From: 55-13 sp964501275
GTDB lineage: Bacteria > Armatimonadota > Fimbriimonadia > Fimbriimonadales > Fimbriimonadaceae
Direction: 5' to 3'
Assembly: GCA_964501275.1 (NCBI GenBank)
Contig: CAZCSP010000004.1
Coordinates: 127,487 to 191,486 of the forward strand
Length of the DNA stretch: 64,000 bases
How positions within the stretch are numbered: position 1 is the first letter of the stretch; each line of letters starts with the position of its first letter. Shown here one piece after another: positions 16,016 to 24,318 of this stretch. Under the pieces are notes generated by a model, which was not told the origin of the DNA, searched no databases, and saw nothing but the letters and a program-made list of their open reading frames with translations. The position numbers and the translations under genes are program-made.

Positions 16016-18176
16016 CGGCGCGGCGTTCATCATCGCGTGCGGGTTCGAGATTTACGACAGCGTCCACTACAACGGAGCGCAACCCGACTTTGGCCAGGCG
16101 CCTTCGCCCATCGTTATCACCTCTTGGGGCGAGGAGCCGACACGGCCCGTTCCCAACAGCACTGGCTGGAGCGACTGGGAGTACGACGAGAAGAAGGAGC
16201 GGGAACAGGAAGAGCGCATCGCCCGGCTCCGAGGACAAGCCGACCGCGCGATCTCATCTGAGCAGTTTGGGACCGCCAAGACCTCGCTGGAAGCCTTGCT
16301 GAAAGAGGATATCGAGGACAAAGAGGTCATCCGGGACCGACTTCAGGTGTTGGCGGAGAATGAGAAGAGCCGTCTGCCGATCTCCCTGTTGACCTCTTAC
16401 TTCACCGCTCGCGCCTCAGACCGCGGCGACTCGTCTTTGAACGCGATCGCCACCGATCCCAAGTCGGGGTTCCTGCAGGCGTTTGCCGAGTACGGTTTGG
16501 CGGCGTCTCGATACGATGCGGGGAACCACCTGGAGGCGGCGAGGCGATTTGAGGGGGTAGTGGAGAAGTATCCCGATTCGCCCAAACGTGAGGCGGCGCT
16601 CATCATGGCGATCCGCACCCGACTGCGAGGGGATGAGGACGATGCAGGCCGGGTGAAGATCGCACCGGCGGACCTTCAAAAAGGTTTGACTCTGGTTGCC
16701 AAGCTTCGCGCCGAGTACCCCCAATCCCGATTCCTGAGCAATGCCGAAGGGTATGAGACGCGTGCGCTATACCTTCAAGGCAAAACAGGCGAGGCCTATC
16801 TGCGATATCTAGATGTCTTGAGCAAGGCAGAGGGGCACGAGGCGAAGTCGTTGGCGCTGTCCTCGCTTCGCATCGTCAAGAACCGACTGACCGGAATCGA
16901 GGCGGATAAGGTGCGACAAGGTCTATTCGCCCGCCCCGAACTGCTGACTCCCTACATGGAGTTCCGGCTGTACCACTCTGGCGAGACGCTCCAGAAAGAC
17001 CTGGGTGGCTTGGCGACGTTGGCTAAGGAAGTTCTTGCCAAGAGCCCGAACGCGGTGGCATCGGGCGCGATCAAGAGCCGGTTGGCGGAGATTTGCTATC
17101 TGCAGGGGGATTACAAGACAGCTCAGCAGTGGTCGCGCGAGGTTTATGAGTCGAAGGCAGTAGAGGAGAGCCAGAAGGCGCTGGCGACCTATGTGTTGGC
17201 CAGCGCCAACAACAAACTCGGCCAACCCGCCGCCGATCTTTATAGAAAAGTGATCGAGCTGCACAAGGACAGCTATCTGGTCGGAGCGGCCCGTGAGAAC
17301 TTGGCTTTAATCCATGAGAAGGCCAAGGCGTGGGGTCTGGCGCTGGACCAATATCGCGCGCTGAAGTACGACTACGATGTGGCGACCCTGCTGGATGTGC
17401 GCATGGCGCCGGAAGAAATTCAAAAGTACATCGAAGACCGCCCCCAGGATCCTGAGATCGACAAACTGAGGCTTGGCCTGGGGTTGCGTCACCTACGTCG
17501 GGATGATCTCGATGCGGCGGAGAAGTGGTTCAAGCTGATCCCCGACGCCAGACGTCGTACGCTCTCGGAAGCCGGGTCGCGGGACTACAACTGGTATGGG
17601 GATGAGGACCAGTCCCAACTTGATACCCTCCAAGACCCGATGGAGACGGTTTTGGCCCTGAGAGCCCTGAACCTGCGGATCGTCAGTGCACCGAACGAAA
17701 ATGCCAAAGCCGAAGCGCAATATGCGTTAGCAAGCTACTGGTATGAGCGGCGCAATCTCTTGCTGTACAACGTCTCGCTGTGGCGCGGGATGCGCGGGGT
17801 GCTTTCAGGTTTTTGGGATGCGGGAGTGGATAAGGCCGGATACGACAAGGCGATCCTCGACCACCACTACGAGCACGAGTGCCTATGGAAAGCGAGGAAG
17901 ATTGCGGTACTGCTGGTGAGAGAGAATCCTAAGTCGCCGGTCGCGCCGAAGGCCCTCTATCGGGCGGCCTGTGCGGCGCGGCGGTTGGCGGACTTCAACC
18001 CCTATTGGCGCGATCCAAAGATCGCCAATCCGCTCTGGAACGAGTCGATCTCCCTGATGAAGCGGGTGGCGGCGGAATACCCGGACGATCCGTTGGCGAA
18101 GACGGCGGCCAAGTATGCCAAGGCCTTCGAAGATGAGCGCAAGAGCCTTGCCAACCAAGCGATGTTTCGGGATTAG
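15963..18176 (+). CDS. secreted TPR-like protein paired with DUF3142, right copy
   Basis: A 737-aa protein with a signal or lipoprotein-like N-terminus (LVALGSVSGAAFIIACGFE). A short beta segment with SVHYNGAQPDFGQAP follows, then an all-helical superhelix with TPR-like repeats (HLEAARRFEGVVEKYPDSP, DYKTAQQWSREVYE, ADLYRKVIELHKDS). It is a paralogue of 6970-9336; blocks such as YERRNLLLYNVSLWRGM and HHYEHECLWKA are shared. The start codon at 15963 lies inside the end of the DUF3142 gene. It probably forms a complex with that lipoprotein, since the pair is kept together in both copies (inference). Confidence 0.8.
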   Translation: MARKLIWRAGLVALGSVSGAAFIIACGFEIYDSVHYNGAQPDFGQAPSPIVITSWGEEPTRPVPNSTGWSDWEYDEKKEREQEERIARLRGQADRAISSEQFGTAKTSLEALLKEDIEDKEVIRDRLQVLAENEKSRLPISLLTSYFTARASDRGDSSLNAIATDPKSGFLQAFAEYGLAASRYDAGNHLEAARRFEGVVEKYPDSPKREAALIMAIRTRLRGDEDDAGRVKIAPADLQKGLTLVAKLRAEYPQSRFLSNAEGYETRALYLQGKTGEAYLRYLDVLSKAEGHEAKSLALSSLRIVKNRLTGIEADKVRQGLFARPELLTPYMEFRLYHSGETLQKDLGGLATLAKEVLAKSPNAVASGAIKSRLAEICYLQGDYKTAQQWSREVYESKAVEESQKALATYVLASANNKLGQPAADLYRKVIELHKDSYLVGAARENLALIHEKAKAWGLALDQYRALKYDYDVATLLDVRMAPEEIQKYIEDRPQDPEIDKLRLGLGLRHLRRDDLDAAEKWFKLIPDARRRTLSEAGSRDYNWYGDEDQSQLDTLQDPMETVLALRALNLRIVSAPNENAKAEAQYALASYWYERRNLLLYNVSLWRGMRGVLSGFWDAGVDKAGYDKAILDHHYEHECLWKARKIAVLLVRENPKSPVAPKALYRAACAARRLADFNPYWRDPKIANPLWNESISLMKRVAAEYPDDPLAKTAAKYAKAFEDERKSLANQAMFRD

Positions 18177-18850
18177 CCGCGTGCGGCGGTTGATACCATT
18201 CCATTGAGCTTGAATGGCTTGCCCTGCATCGCCTTCCACTTGGCTATCTGGACGGGAGTCAAAATCTTCACGCTGCTGGTGAACATCTTCTTTGCCGCAG
18301 TCTCTTGCTGCGTTCTTAAGCTAGCGATACGTTTGGCACGATCTTGCTCACTAAGATTGGCTGGCGCTCGTTCTAATCCCCGCATTGACTCGGCGAACCC
18401 TTCCTTAATGACGCTATTGATCCTTGCTACTTGAGTCGTGCTAAGCCCAAGCTCCTTGGCCATCCAGGGATGAGTCAGGCCATGTACGCCGGAGAGCTGA
18501 ACGTCTATCTCCCTCAATCGGGCTTTCTGCTTCGGAGTCAGCATGGCAAGGCATTCAGCGTGAGCTTTCTGCAGTGCTTCCATCTTCTTGGTGAGGGCAT
18601 TGTCAGGGACTTGGACTTTGCCGGTCTTTCCTGCGCCGGAGGCGCGCATCGCGGTTATGAGGGAATGGGAAGCGGTTTCTAGCTTGTTTGTGATCTTTTT
18701 CGAGACAGCGGCGCTGAGCCCAAGCTCCTTATGCACGGCGGGCCTTACGAGGTGGTTTGCGCCGGTAGCTTGCTTTGGTGTCGGTCCATTTTGCGCAAAA
18801 GAAGCCGCCGCAAAGATCGCGGCGAGAAGGAGAGCAAATGCCCATTTCAT
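18173..18850 (-). CDS. secreted LTxxQ (Spy/CpxP-like) protein
   Basis: A 225-aa periplasmic helical protein with signal peptide MKWAFALLLAAIFAAASFAQ. Two Spy/CpxP hallmarks are present: MLTPKQKARLREI near residue 103 and ILTPVQIAKWKAM near residue 200. A third related segment (ELGLSTTQVARINSVI) suggests two repeats of a Spy-like unit. Such proteins act as periplasmic chaperones or envelope-stress sensors. It is convergent with the TPR gene, and the stops overlap by 4 bp. It is longer than single-unit Spy proteins (about 160 aa). Confidence 0.75.
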   Translation of the reverse strand: MKWAFALLLAAIFAAASFAQNGPTPKQATGANHLVRPAVHKELGLSAAVSKKITNKLETASHSLITAMRASGAGKTGKVQVPDNALTKKMEALQKAHAECLAMLTPKQKARLREIDVQLSGVHGLTHPWMAKELGLSTTQVARINSVIKEGFAESMRGLERAPANLSEQDRAKRIASLRTQQETAAKKMFTSSVKILTPVQIAKWKAMQGKPFKLNGMVSTAARG

Positions 18851-18960
18851 AGAATCACCATATCACAATCAGAAAAGTACAGGAAGGGCTTGGTCCGTGG
18901 AATGTTATTGGCGTGAATGTAGGGGTTAAGGAGTTCTTTGGTAAATCAAGCAGGCATTCC

Positions 18961-19010
18961 AATCACGTTCATCACCCTTTCACCTCCATCACGTATTCAC
19001 ATCTATCACA
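18961..19010. repeat. degenerate tandem of atcac-type words
   Basis: Variants of wwtcac recur seven or so times (atcacgttcatcacccttt, cacctccatcacgtattcac). Only one arm of a palindrome is visible, between divergent genes. Confidence 0.4.
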
Positions 19011-19054
19011 AGCCACACCCCCCGACCCGGTATTCTCGCGGAAAGGAGAGATAG

Positions 19055-19438
19055 ATGGACGTTTTCGACCTCATTGAATACGCAAAGAAGCAGATCAAGC
19101 CTTTGAACCCCGACCGCTGGACCGCGAAGTCCCACTCTGGCAAACCGATCAAGGTGACCGGACACACGGTGGGGATCGACATTTCGCGCGGCCCTTGGAT
19201 CAAGTTTGTGATCGAGGAGGACGGGAAGGAGTTGGAGGTCCAGGGCTACGAATCCTGGAACGGCTCCGACCGCATCAAGTTTGGCCCCAAGGGAAAGATG
19301 AGGGAGTGCGAAGAGGACCGCATCATGTTCACCGGCGCGGCGGATTTGGCGGGCAAGTCGGTCAACATCATCGTCCGCATGACCTTTGAGCAAGGCGAAC
19401 TCCCCTATGTCTACCGATTCGAGGGCAAGACCACTTAA
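19055..19438 (+). CDS. hypothetical protein
   Basis: A 127-aa soluble protein with alternating beta-strand pattern (GHTVGIDISRGPWIKFVIEE, KELEVQGYESWN). No family is recognised and there is no signal peptide. A strong ribosome site (ggaaaggagag) lies 4-12 nt before ATG 19055, with a TATTCT-like box upstream, so it is a well-supported gene start. Its end overlaps the next gene start by 32 bp. Confidence 0.7.
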   Translation: MDVFDLIEYAKKQIKPLNPDRWTAKSHSGKPIKVTGHTVGIDISRGPWIKFVIEEDGKELEVQGYESWNGSDRIKFGPKGKMRECEEDRIMFTGAADLAGKSVNIIVRMTFEQGELPYVYRFEGKTT

Positions 19439-19856
19439 GTTCGCGGTTTTGGCGGGCTTCATTGTCGTTGCGGCGCTGATCGCTCTGGTCTTCGTCGCGC
19501 TCACTCCTTGGAAGCCAGGCTATCGGTTCTTGGCGCAGGGAGAACTTTTGGATGACGGGCGAATGCAGATTCCCAACGCTCATGGAGGACAGGACGTTGC
19601 CGAGTTTGCGGTATTCAGGTTAAACCGTACGGTCGATGAGGTCGTTCAGGGAGCCCGGGACGAATTCGGAGCTTCAAACATGAAGCACCTGAGCAATACC
19701 ACTGGCGACATGACTACTTGGGCAGTTGGTGACGAGACCTTTATTGTTCGCTATGTGCTCCACACGGGGCGGGTGCAGGTAGCCGTCACCCGAGTGCGGC
19801 CAATCAACTTGTTGGATTGGGTGAGGGAAAAGCTAAAGCGAGAACGGCATGGGTAG
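19407..19856 (+). CDS. single-pass membrane hypothetical protein
   Basis: A 149-aa protein: a short cytoplasmic N-terminus, one membrane helix (FAVLAGFIVVAALIALVFVAL), then an extracytoplasmic domain with VDEVVQGARDEFGASN and a beta-rich end (GRVQVAVTRVRPINLLDWV). I chose ATG 19407; an in-frame TTG at 19386 is possible. It overlaps the gene before by 32 bp and the gene after by 8 bp. The next gene is a clear paralogue of the same plan. Family unknown. Confidence 0.65.
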   Translation: MSTDSRARPLKFAVLAGFIVVAALIALVFVALTPWKPGYRFLAQGELLDDGRMQIPNAHGGQDVAEFAVFRLNRTVDEVVQGARDEFGASNMKHLSNTTGDMTTWAVGDETFIVRYVLHTGRVQVAVTRVRPINLLDWVREKLKRERHG

Positions 19857-20295
19857 GGTTGGCCGACGCAGGATCATCGTCTGGGGGAGCGTGGTCGGAG
19901 TCGCCTGCCTAGCTTTCCTTTTGTTTGCGACACTGATCCTCCGTCCCAAACCAACTCCCTTTCGCTTTCAGGCCAACGCAAAGGTCGTGAAGCAGGAGGA
20001 GTGGATGGAGGGAAGACTTCGTGGCCCTCAGACGCTTAAAACCGGAGGGGAGTATCGGGTGGCAGGCTCTTTGGCCGAGGTCGAGATGCTTGCTTAGTCC
20101 GACTTAGACTCAGCCCAGTGGAAAGTTGAAAGGCGGAAGCAGAACCAGGTCACGTTCATGTCTGATCTGCAGTACGTCACCCTGCTGGATCGTCCTCAGG
20201 CCAGCGAAGTCAAAGTCATCATCCAGACCTACCGCGAGCCTACACTCACCGACCGAGTGAGGCTATGGATGAGGAAGCGAGGTTGGGTGAAGTGA
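19849..20295 (+). pseudogene. paralogue of the preceding gene, interrupted by in-frame TAG
   Basis: Same architecture as 19407-19856: basic start, membrane helix (VVGVACLAFLLFATLIL), KPTPFRF segment, and SLAEVEMLA. Codon 83 is TAG (20095-20097). The frame then runs on without stops for 65 codons, ending VRLWMRKRGWVK at a TGA, which aligns with the C-terminus of the paralogue (LLDWVREKLKRERHG). With readthrough the product would be 148 aa, against 149 for the neighbour. So this is a single nonsense lesion, a sequencing error, or readthrough. As drawn by a gene caller it would be an 82-aa membrane peptide. Confidence 0.75.
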
Positions 20296-20308
20296 AGCGG
20301 ATGTTTGG

Positions 20309-20394
20309 AACCACAGATTTCCGCAGATGTTCACAGATGAAAGCCAGGCTCAACCCAAAAAGCATCGGGGGCCATCTGCGGAAATCTGTGGTTT
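20309..20394. repeat. word palindrome (accacagatttccgcagat type)
   Basis: The left arm aaccacagatttccgcagat is followed by a partial third word (gttcacagatg). The right arm ends in atctgcggaaatctgtggtt. It lies just upstream of the M20 peptidase promoter. Confidence 0.7.
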
Positions 20395-20402
20395 CAAGGG
20401 TC

Positions 20403-20408
20403 TAAACT
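20403..20408 (+). promoter_or_regulatory. -10 box of the M20 peptidase gene
   Basis: TAAACT ends 6 nt before GTG 20415. This spacing supports GTG as the start, since the nearby ATG at 20410 runs straight into TGA. Confidence 0.45.
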
Positions 20409-20414
20409 CATGGC

Positions 20415-21533
20415 GTGATCAATGAAGAACGGCTGGTTCAGCTATTTAAGGACCTCTGCCTGATCGATGCCCCTGCCTTGCAAGAAGCCGATAGTGTGGC
20501 CTTTGTCCGGCGGCATCTGGAGGAGATGGGGTTGGAGGTTTCGGAGGACGACGCGGGGGCGAAGATTGGGGGGAACGCCAACAACCTGATCGCCTGGCTG
20601 CGCGGCAACAAACCCGATGCGCCGAAGATCTTCCTCTCCGCCCACTTCGACACCGTGGAGCCGACCGCGGGCCTCGTGATCGGGGAGCGGGATGGGGTGT
20701 TTTACAGCGAATCCGACACCATCTTGGGCGCCGACGACAAAGGCGGGATGGCCCCGGCGATCGAGGCGGTGCAGGCCCTGATCGAATCGGGCGAGCCCCA
20801 TGGCGATGTGTGCCTGCTATTCTCTGTGTCCGAGGAGATCGGGCTGAAGGGGGCAGAGGCGTTGGATATCCAGAGCCTTGGGCTGGACTTTGGCTACGTC
20901 CTGGACACCGGCCCCCCGGTCGGCACCTTCGTCACCCGCACCGCCACCCACGACAAACTGGACATCCAGATCATCGGCAAGCCCGCCCACTCCGGCAAGG
21001 ACCCGGAGAAGGGGATCAACGCCATCCAGGTGGCCGCCGACGCGATCCAGGGGATGAAGCTGGGCCGCATTGGGCCGGAGACCACCGCCAACCTGGGCAA
21101 GATCGAGGGCGGGACTGCGACCAACGTTGTTTGCCCGTTCGTCAAGATCAAAGCCGAGGCTCGGAGCACCAGCATCGAGGAGTTGGACCGGCAAGTCGAC
21201 CACATGATCCAGAAGTTCGAGGAGGCGGCGCGGGCCTGGGGCGCGGAGGTCAAGATCGACCATGCCCGCCACTACGTCTCTTACCAAGTCCCCGACGACA
21301 GCCCGGCGGTCCAGGTGGCGCAGAGGGCTTCCCGAGCGCTTGGCTTTGACCCGGTCTTGAGAACAACCCTCGGAGGAAGCGACGCCAACATCTATAACCA
21401 GAAAGGCGTCCCGTGCATCGTCGTCGCCACCGGTATGGACAAGATTCACACGCACGACGAGTTCATCTCTCGCGAGGACCTCGTCGATACCGCGAGGCTG
21501 GCGTACCAATTGATTCTGGAGGCGGCTAAGTAG
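20415..21533 (+). CDS. M20-family peptidase (peptidase T-like)
   Basis: A 372-aa cytoplasmic zinc-dependent aminopeptidase/tripeptidase relative (PepT-like group). Metal ligands are visible: His in FLSAHFDTVEP (near residue 77), Asp in ILGADDKGGMA, Glu pair in FSVSEEIGLKGAE, and the late His in DKIHTHDEF. The dimerisation domain with IIGKPAHSGKDPEKG interrupts the catalytic domain as usual. Length is normal for the group (about 370-410). GTG start supported by a TAAACT box 6 nt upstream. It is probably monocistronic. Confidence 0.92.
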   Translation: MINEERLVQLFKDLCLIDAPALQEADSVAFVRRHLEEMGLEVSEDDAGAKIGGNANNLIAWLRGNKPDAPKIFLSAHFDTVEPTAGLVIGERDGVFYSESDTILGADDKGGMAPAIEAVQALIESGEPHGDVCLLFSVSEEIGLKGAEALDIQSLGLDFGYVLDTGPPVGTFVTRTATHDKLDIQIIGKPAHSGKDPEKGINAIQVAADAIQGMKLGRIGPETTANLGKIEGGTATNVVCPFVKIKAEARSTSIEELDRQVDHMIQKFEEAARAWGAEVKIDHARHYVSYQVPDDSPAVQVAQRASRALGFDPVLRTTLGGSDANIYNQKGVPCIVVATGMDKIHTHDEFISREDLVDTARLAYQLILEAAK

Positions 21534-21590
21534 AATCGCGATCCCAGCCTGGTACAAGTTTAGGGCGGGTGCCTCGCACTTCCCCTAGGC

Positions 21591-21596
21591 TATAAT
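21591..21596 (+). promoter_or_regulatory. -10 box of the beta-barrel gene
   Basis: TATAAT is followed by a normal 24-nt leader with aaaaggagc before ATG 21621. This gene is a contrast to the leaderless ones. Confidence 0.5.
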
Positions 21597-21620
21597 CCCA
21601 AACACGTAAAAGGAGCAACT

Positions 21621-22130
21621 ATGACCAAATCTGTAACTACGGTGCTTGGAGCCGTTCTCGTACTTGCTGGAGCTACAGCCGTTCAGGCTCAAGAAACCAA
21701 GCCGATCGGGTTGTCGATCCGCGCCGGACTTTTCTTCCCTCAAAGCGGGGACTCTCGCAATGCGGAGGGCGATAGCTGGTTTGCGGGCGGAGTGGAGTTC
21801 AAGGTTCGAGACCTGAACTGGCAGGGGATGGGCGATGGCTACCAGAGCCACCTCAGCGTTTCGCTGGATACGATCGGCAAGGGAGAAATCAAGAATATTC
21901 CGCTTCTGCTGAACTACACGGCGCGCGCCAACGAGTGGTACTACACCGGCGGCCTGGGAGTCTCTTTCTCCGCCTTCGACGGCAACGACCGTATGCGCCT
22001 CGCTTTCCAAGTGGGCGTGGGCTACGACTTCACCCAGGGCAAGACCCCGTTCTTCCTGGAGGCCAAGTATTGGGGCAGCGGTAAGTCCGAATTCACCGGA
22101 TTCGGCGTCTATGCCGGTATCCGACTCTAA
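21621..22130 (+). CDS. outer-membrane beta-barrel protein
   Basis: A 169-aa exported protein: signal peptide MTKSVTTVLGAVLVLAGATAVQAQ, then alternating amphipathic strands with aromatic girdles (GLSIRAGLFFP, WYYTGGLGVSFSAF, LAFQVGVGYDF) and a terminal strand GFGVYAGIRL ending in Leu. This is typical of an eight-stranded OmpW/OprF-N-like barrel. Ribosome site aaaggag precedes the ATG, and a clean intrinsic terminator follows. It is a monocistronic structural or transport porin of unknown ligand. Confidence 0.8.
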   Translation: MTKSVTTVLGAVLVLAGATAVQAQETKPIGLSIRAGLFFPQSGDSRNAEGDSWFAGGVEFKVRDLNWQGMGDGYQSHLSVSLDTIGKGEIKNIPLLLNYTARANEWYYTGGLGVSFSAFDGNDRMRLAFQVGVGYDFTQGKTPFFLEAKYWGSGKSEFTGFGVYAGIRL

Positions 22131-22140
22131 ACAAATCCAA

Positions 22141-22179
22141 GCCCGACCGCCGTATGCAATAGCGGTCGGGCGTTTCTTT
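22141..22179 (+). terminator. intrinsic terminator of the beta-barrel gene
   Basis: A perfect 10-bp stem gcccgaccgc/gcggtcgggc with an 11-nt loop, followed by gtttcttt. Confidence 0.85.
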
Positions 22180-22244
22180 GCGTCCTGGGACCAAGCGGCG
22201 CATAGTGAACCTTCAGGAAATCCTAACGTTTTCCTCATAGAGAT

Positions 22245-22871
22245 ATGGAACTGTGCATCGGGGCAGCAAGATTGAGCGCAGGCAATCAGACGGACCAAGC
22301 AACCGAACTAGCCATCGTCGAGCGGTGCCGAAGGCAAGACTACGAAGCCTTCGGCAAGCTGGTCGATGCCTATCAGAATCGGGTTTTCGGCTTCGTCCGC
22401 CGCATGGTGCCCAACCCCGAGGAGGCTTCCGATATCACGCAGGATGTTTTTGTGAGAGCTTTCCAAAGCTTCCACCGATTCGACGGTCGGTGCTCAGTTC
22501 GCACTTGGCTGTTCCGAATCGCCTACAACCTTTGCATCGACCGGGCCCGGAAAGTCAATCGAACCCCATCGGAAGTGAGTTTGCAGAGTTCGGCGGAGAT
22601 CGACGAGACGTTCGATATCCCCGATGGTCGGTGGCAGCCGGACCAGATCGCGATTGAAAGCGAGTTAGCGGAGGCGATCGAAGCCGCCATCTCTACCATG
22701 AGTGAGAAGCTGAGAAGCGTTTTGCTCCTCCACGACAAGGAGGATATGCCCTACGAAGAGATCGCAAAGATGGTCGGGGTACCGATTGGAACGGTGAAGA
22801 GCCGACTATTTTTAGCAAGGGCGCATTTACAGCAGCATTTACGGAACTACCTCCAAGCGGAGGTGTCATAG
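22245..22871 (+). CDS. ECF sigma factor (RpoE-like)
   Basis: A 208-aa ECF sigma-70 factor. The region 2 motif is YQNRVFGFVRRMV followed by EEASDITQDVFVRAFQSFHRFDGRCSVRTWLFRIAYNLCIDRAR. Region 4 is LRSVLLLHDKEDMPYEEIAKMVGVPIGTVKSRLFLAR. It directs RNA polymerase to envelope-stress promoters when released from its anti-sigma factor. The next two genes encode a membrane anti-sigma-like protein and an RseB-like protein, giving a standard sigmaE control unit. The upstream sequence tgaacctt with ttcctca about 18 bp later could be a self-recognised promoter (weak). Confidence 0.93.
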   Translation: MELCIGAARLSAGNQTDQATELAIVERCRRQDYEAFGKLVDAYQNRVFGFVRRMVPNPEEASDITQDVFVRAFQSFHRFDGRCSVRTWLFRIAYNLCIDRARKVNRTPSEVSLQSSAEIDETFDIPDGRWQPDQIAIESELAEAIEAAISTMSEKLRSVLLLHDKEDMPYEEIAKMVGVPIGTVKSRLFLARAHLQQHLRNYLQAEVS

Positions 22872-22873
22872 AC

Positions 22874-23338
22874 ATGGAAAGATTTGAAGCGGACAAAATG
22901 AGCGAGCTGAAAATGAAAGAACAGGAACTGGATCGAATGTTGGAGTCGGATGGCGGCCTGCAGATTCGGCAGGCAGTCCAGTCGATGCCCGAAGACCACG
23001 TCAGCATGGCTTGGCGAAGCCAACTCAACGAGCGGCTTTCCACCGTGGTGGCGGTCAAGCAGCGCAAGCGAAGGTTCGCTTGGATTCTAAGTCCGGCGCT
23101 GGGCTTGGGTCTGGCGGGAGCTTTGGCGGTGGTTGTGATGACAAAGACGCCAACTCACTTTGATGTTCCTGATGTTCGCGCGAATACCAAGCTAGAAGAG
23201 AGCCTGGTTGCCTCCCATCGAGACATTTTGCAATACTCAGACATCACAGGCGTCGGCCTGAATACGGATGAAGTAGTCAGCAAGCGTTCTTCCAACGCGA
23301 GTTACAGCTACGATGAGGTGGACTTCGGTTCGTTATGA
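22874..23338 (+). CDS. anti-sigma factor (RseA-like role)
   Basis: A 154-aa single-pass membrane protein: a cytoplasmic acidic/helical N-terminus (residues 1-75, MKEQELDRMLESDGGLQIRQ), one membrane helix (ILSPALGLGLAGALAVVVM), and a short periplasmic tail. It has no strong sequence family match, but the position directly after the ECF sigma gene and the topology make it the likely anti-sigma factor. It starts 2 bp after the sigma stop, and its own stop overlaps the RseB-like gene by 4 bp. There is no zinc-binding HxxxCxxC motif, so it is not a ZAS-type anti-sigma. Confidence 0.75.
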   Translation: MERFEADKMSELKMKEQELDRMLESDGGLQIRQAVQSMPEDHVSMAWRSQLNERLSTVVAVKQRKRRFAWILSPALGLGLAGALAVVVMTKTPTHFDVPDVRANTKLEESLVASHRDILQYSDITGVGLNTDEVVSKRSSNASYSYDEVDFGSL

Positions 23339-24291
23339 TTCGATTTTCGCCCCTTAGCTGGGTCGTGGCCCTTCTGACCGTCGTCCCGGCGGTCCAGGCT
23401 CAGAGCGATAAGGTTCCTCCAATTCTGGAGCGGGTCTTTGCTGTGTCAAAGAAGTTGTCCTACAGCGGCACGCGAAAGGTCCAGATGAAATTCGGGCCGG
23501 ATACCGTCCTGTACACCGAGTACGTGATGAAGGACGGGATGAAGACCCGAATCTGGTTCCCGGACGAAGGGTCGTTCCGTGGCCAGATCATCGTCGAGAC
23601 TGAGAAGACGCGACGGCACTTCTTCCCGGACCGCAATGTGATCGAAGTCATGCCGCCCCGGCGCGAAGAGCATCTGGGCCGGTTTATGAAGATAGGCAAG
23701 GGGCACGACCGGAAGCCGCCGACTTACAAGGAGGAGGCAGGCGAGGAGATCGCGGGCATCGAGACCAGAAAGTTGGAGATGTCGGGCGAAGACAGCCGCG
23801 TCCTTATGCGCATGTGGATCGACCCCAAGAGCGGGCTGATCCTGAAGCGCATCGTCTATGACCGCCAAGGCAATCCGCAAGCCACGATGGAGTTCACCAA
23901 GGTCGAACTGAAGCCGAAGTTCCAGCGAAGCGACTTTGAGTTGAACATCAAAGGCGCAAGAGAGGTCAGCCCCCGAGATCGGCTGGCTGAATTGGCGACG
24001 CGGGGCGGCTTCCAGAACGTCAGCCTTCCGCCAAAAGACCCACTCCAGTTAGAGTCTGTAAGAATTCAGAGAATTGAGAACGTCCCGGCGCTCGTCCAAG
24101 TTTATGTAAGTAAAAATGGGCGCGTATCATTGTTCCAAGTCAAGGCCACAGTGGACCCCGGCAAGCTCAAAAGGTTTGGCCGAGGGGAGCTTCAGGTCTA
24201 CAGTTGGCAGCGTGGAGGGGCCTCGTTCGTCCTTCTGTCCGACCTGCCCGAGTCCGAGTTGCGGGCGATCTCTCAGCGCGTCCGCTCCTAG
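23335..24291 (+). CDS. RseB/MucB-like periplasmic sigma regulator
   Basis: A 318-aa exported protein with signal peptide ending AVQAQ. The N-terminal domain has the LolA/RseB-type half-barrel pattern (VSKKLSYSGTRKVQMKF, TRIWFPDEGSFRGQIIVE, METRKLEMSGED-like IETRKLEMSG, MWIDPKSGLILKRI). The C-terminal domain (RVSLFQVKATVDPGK, LPESELRAI) matches the small RseB C-domain. It is the third gene of the sigma/anti-sigma unit, overlapping it by 4 bp. The likely role is to bind the anti-sigma in the periplasm and sense envelope lipids or lipoproteins. Confidence 0.8.
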   Translation: MIRFSPLSWVVALLTVVPAVQAQSDKVPPILERVFAVSKKLSYSGTRKVQMKFGPDTVLYTEYVMKDGMKTRIWFPDEGSFRGQIIVETEKTRRHFFPDRNVIEVMPPRREEHLGRFMKIGKGHDRKPPTYKEEAGEEIAGIETRKLEMSGEDSRVLMRMWIDPKSGLILKRIVYDRQGNPQATMEFTKVELKPKFQRSDFELNIKGAREVSPRDRLAELATRGGFQNVSLPPKDPLQLESVRIQRIENVPALVQVYVSKNGRVSLFQVKATVDPGKLKRFGRGELQVYSWQRGGASFVLLSDLPESELRAISQRVRS

Positions 24292-24311
24292 TGGGTCGGA
24301 GGCCCATCCGT

Positions 24312-24317
24312 TATAAT
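24312..24317 (+). promoter_or_regulatory. -10 box overlapping the PBP1A start
   Basis: Perfect TATAAT. It ends 1 nt before ATG 24319 but 7 nt before the in-frame GTG 24325. The usual spacing in this window therefore favours GTG 24325 as a leaderless start. Confidence 0.5.
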
Positions 24318-24318
24318 C

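Noticed and set aside
12926..20097. Genome-wide recoding of TAG
   Set aside because: TAG is the normal stop of purF, the sigma factor, the RseB-like, PBP1A and M20 genes, among others. Only two internal TAGs occur.
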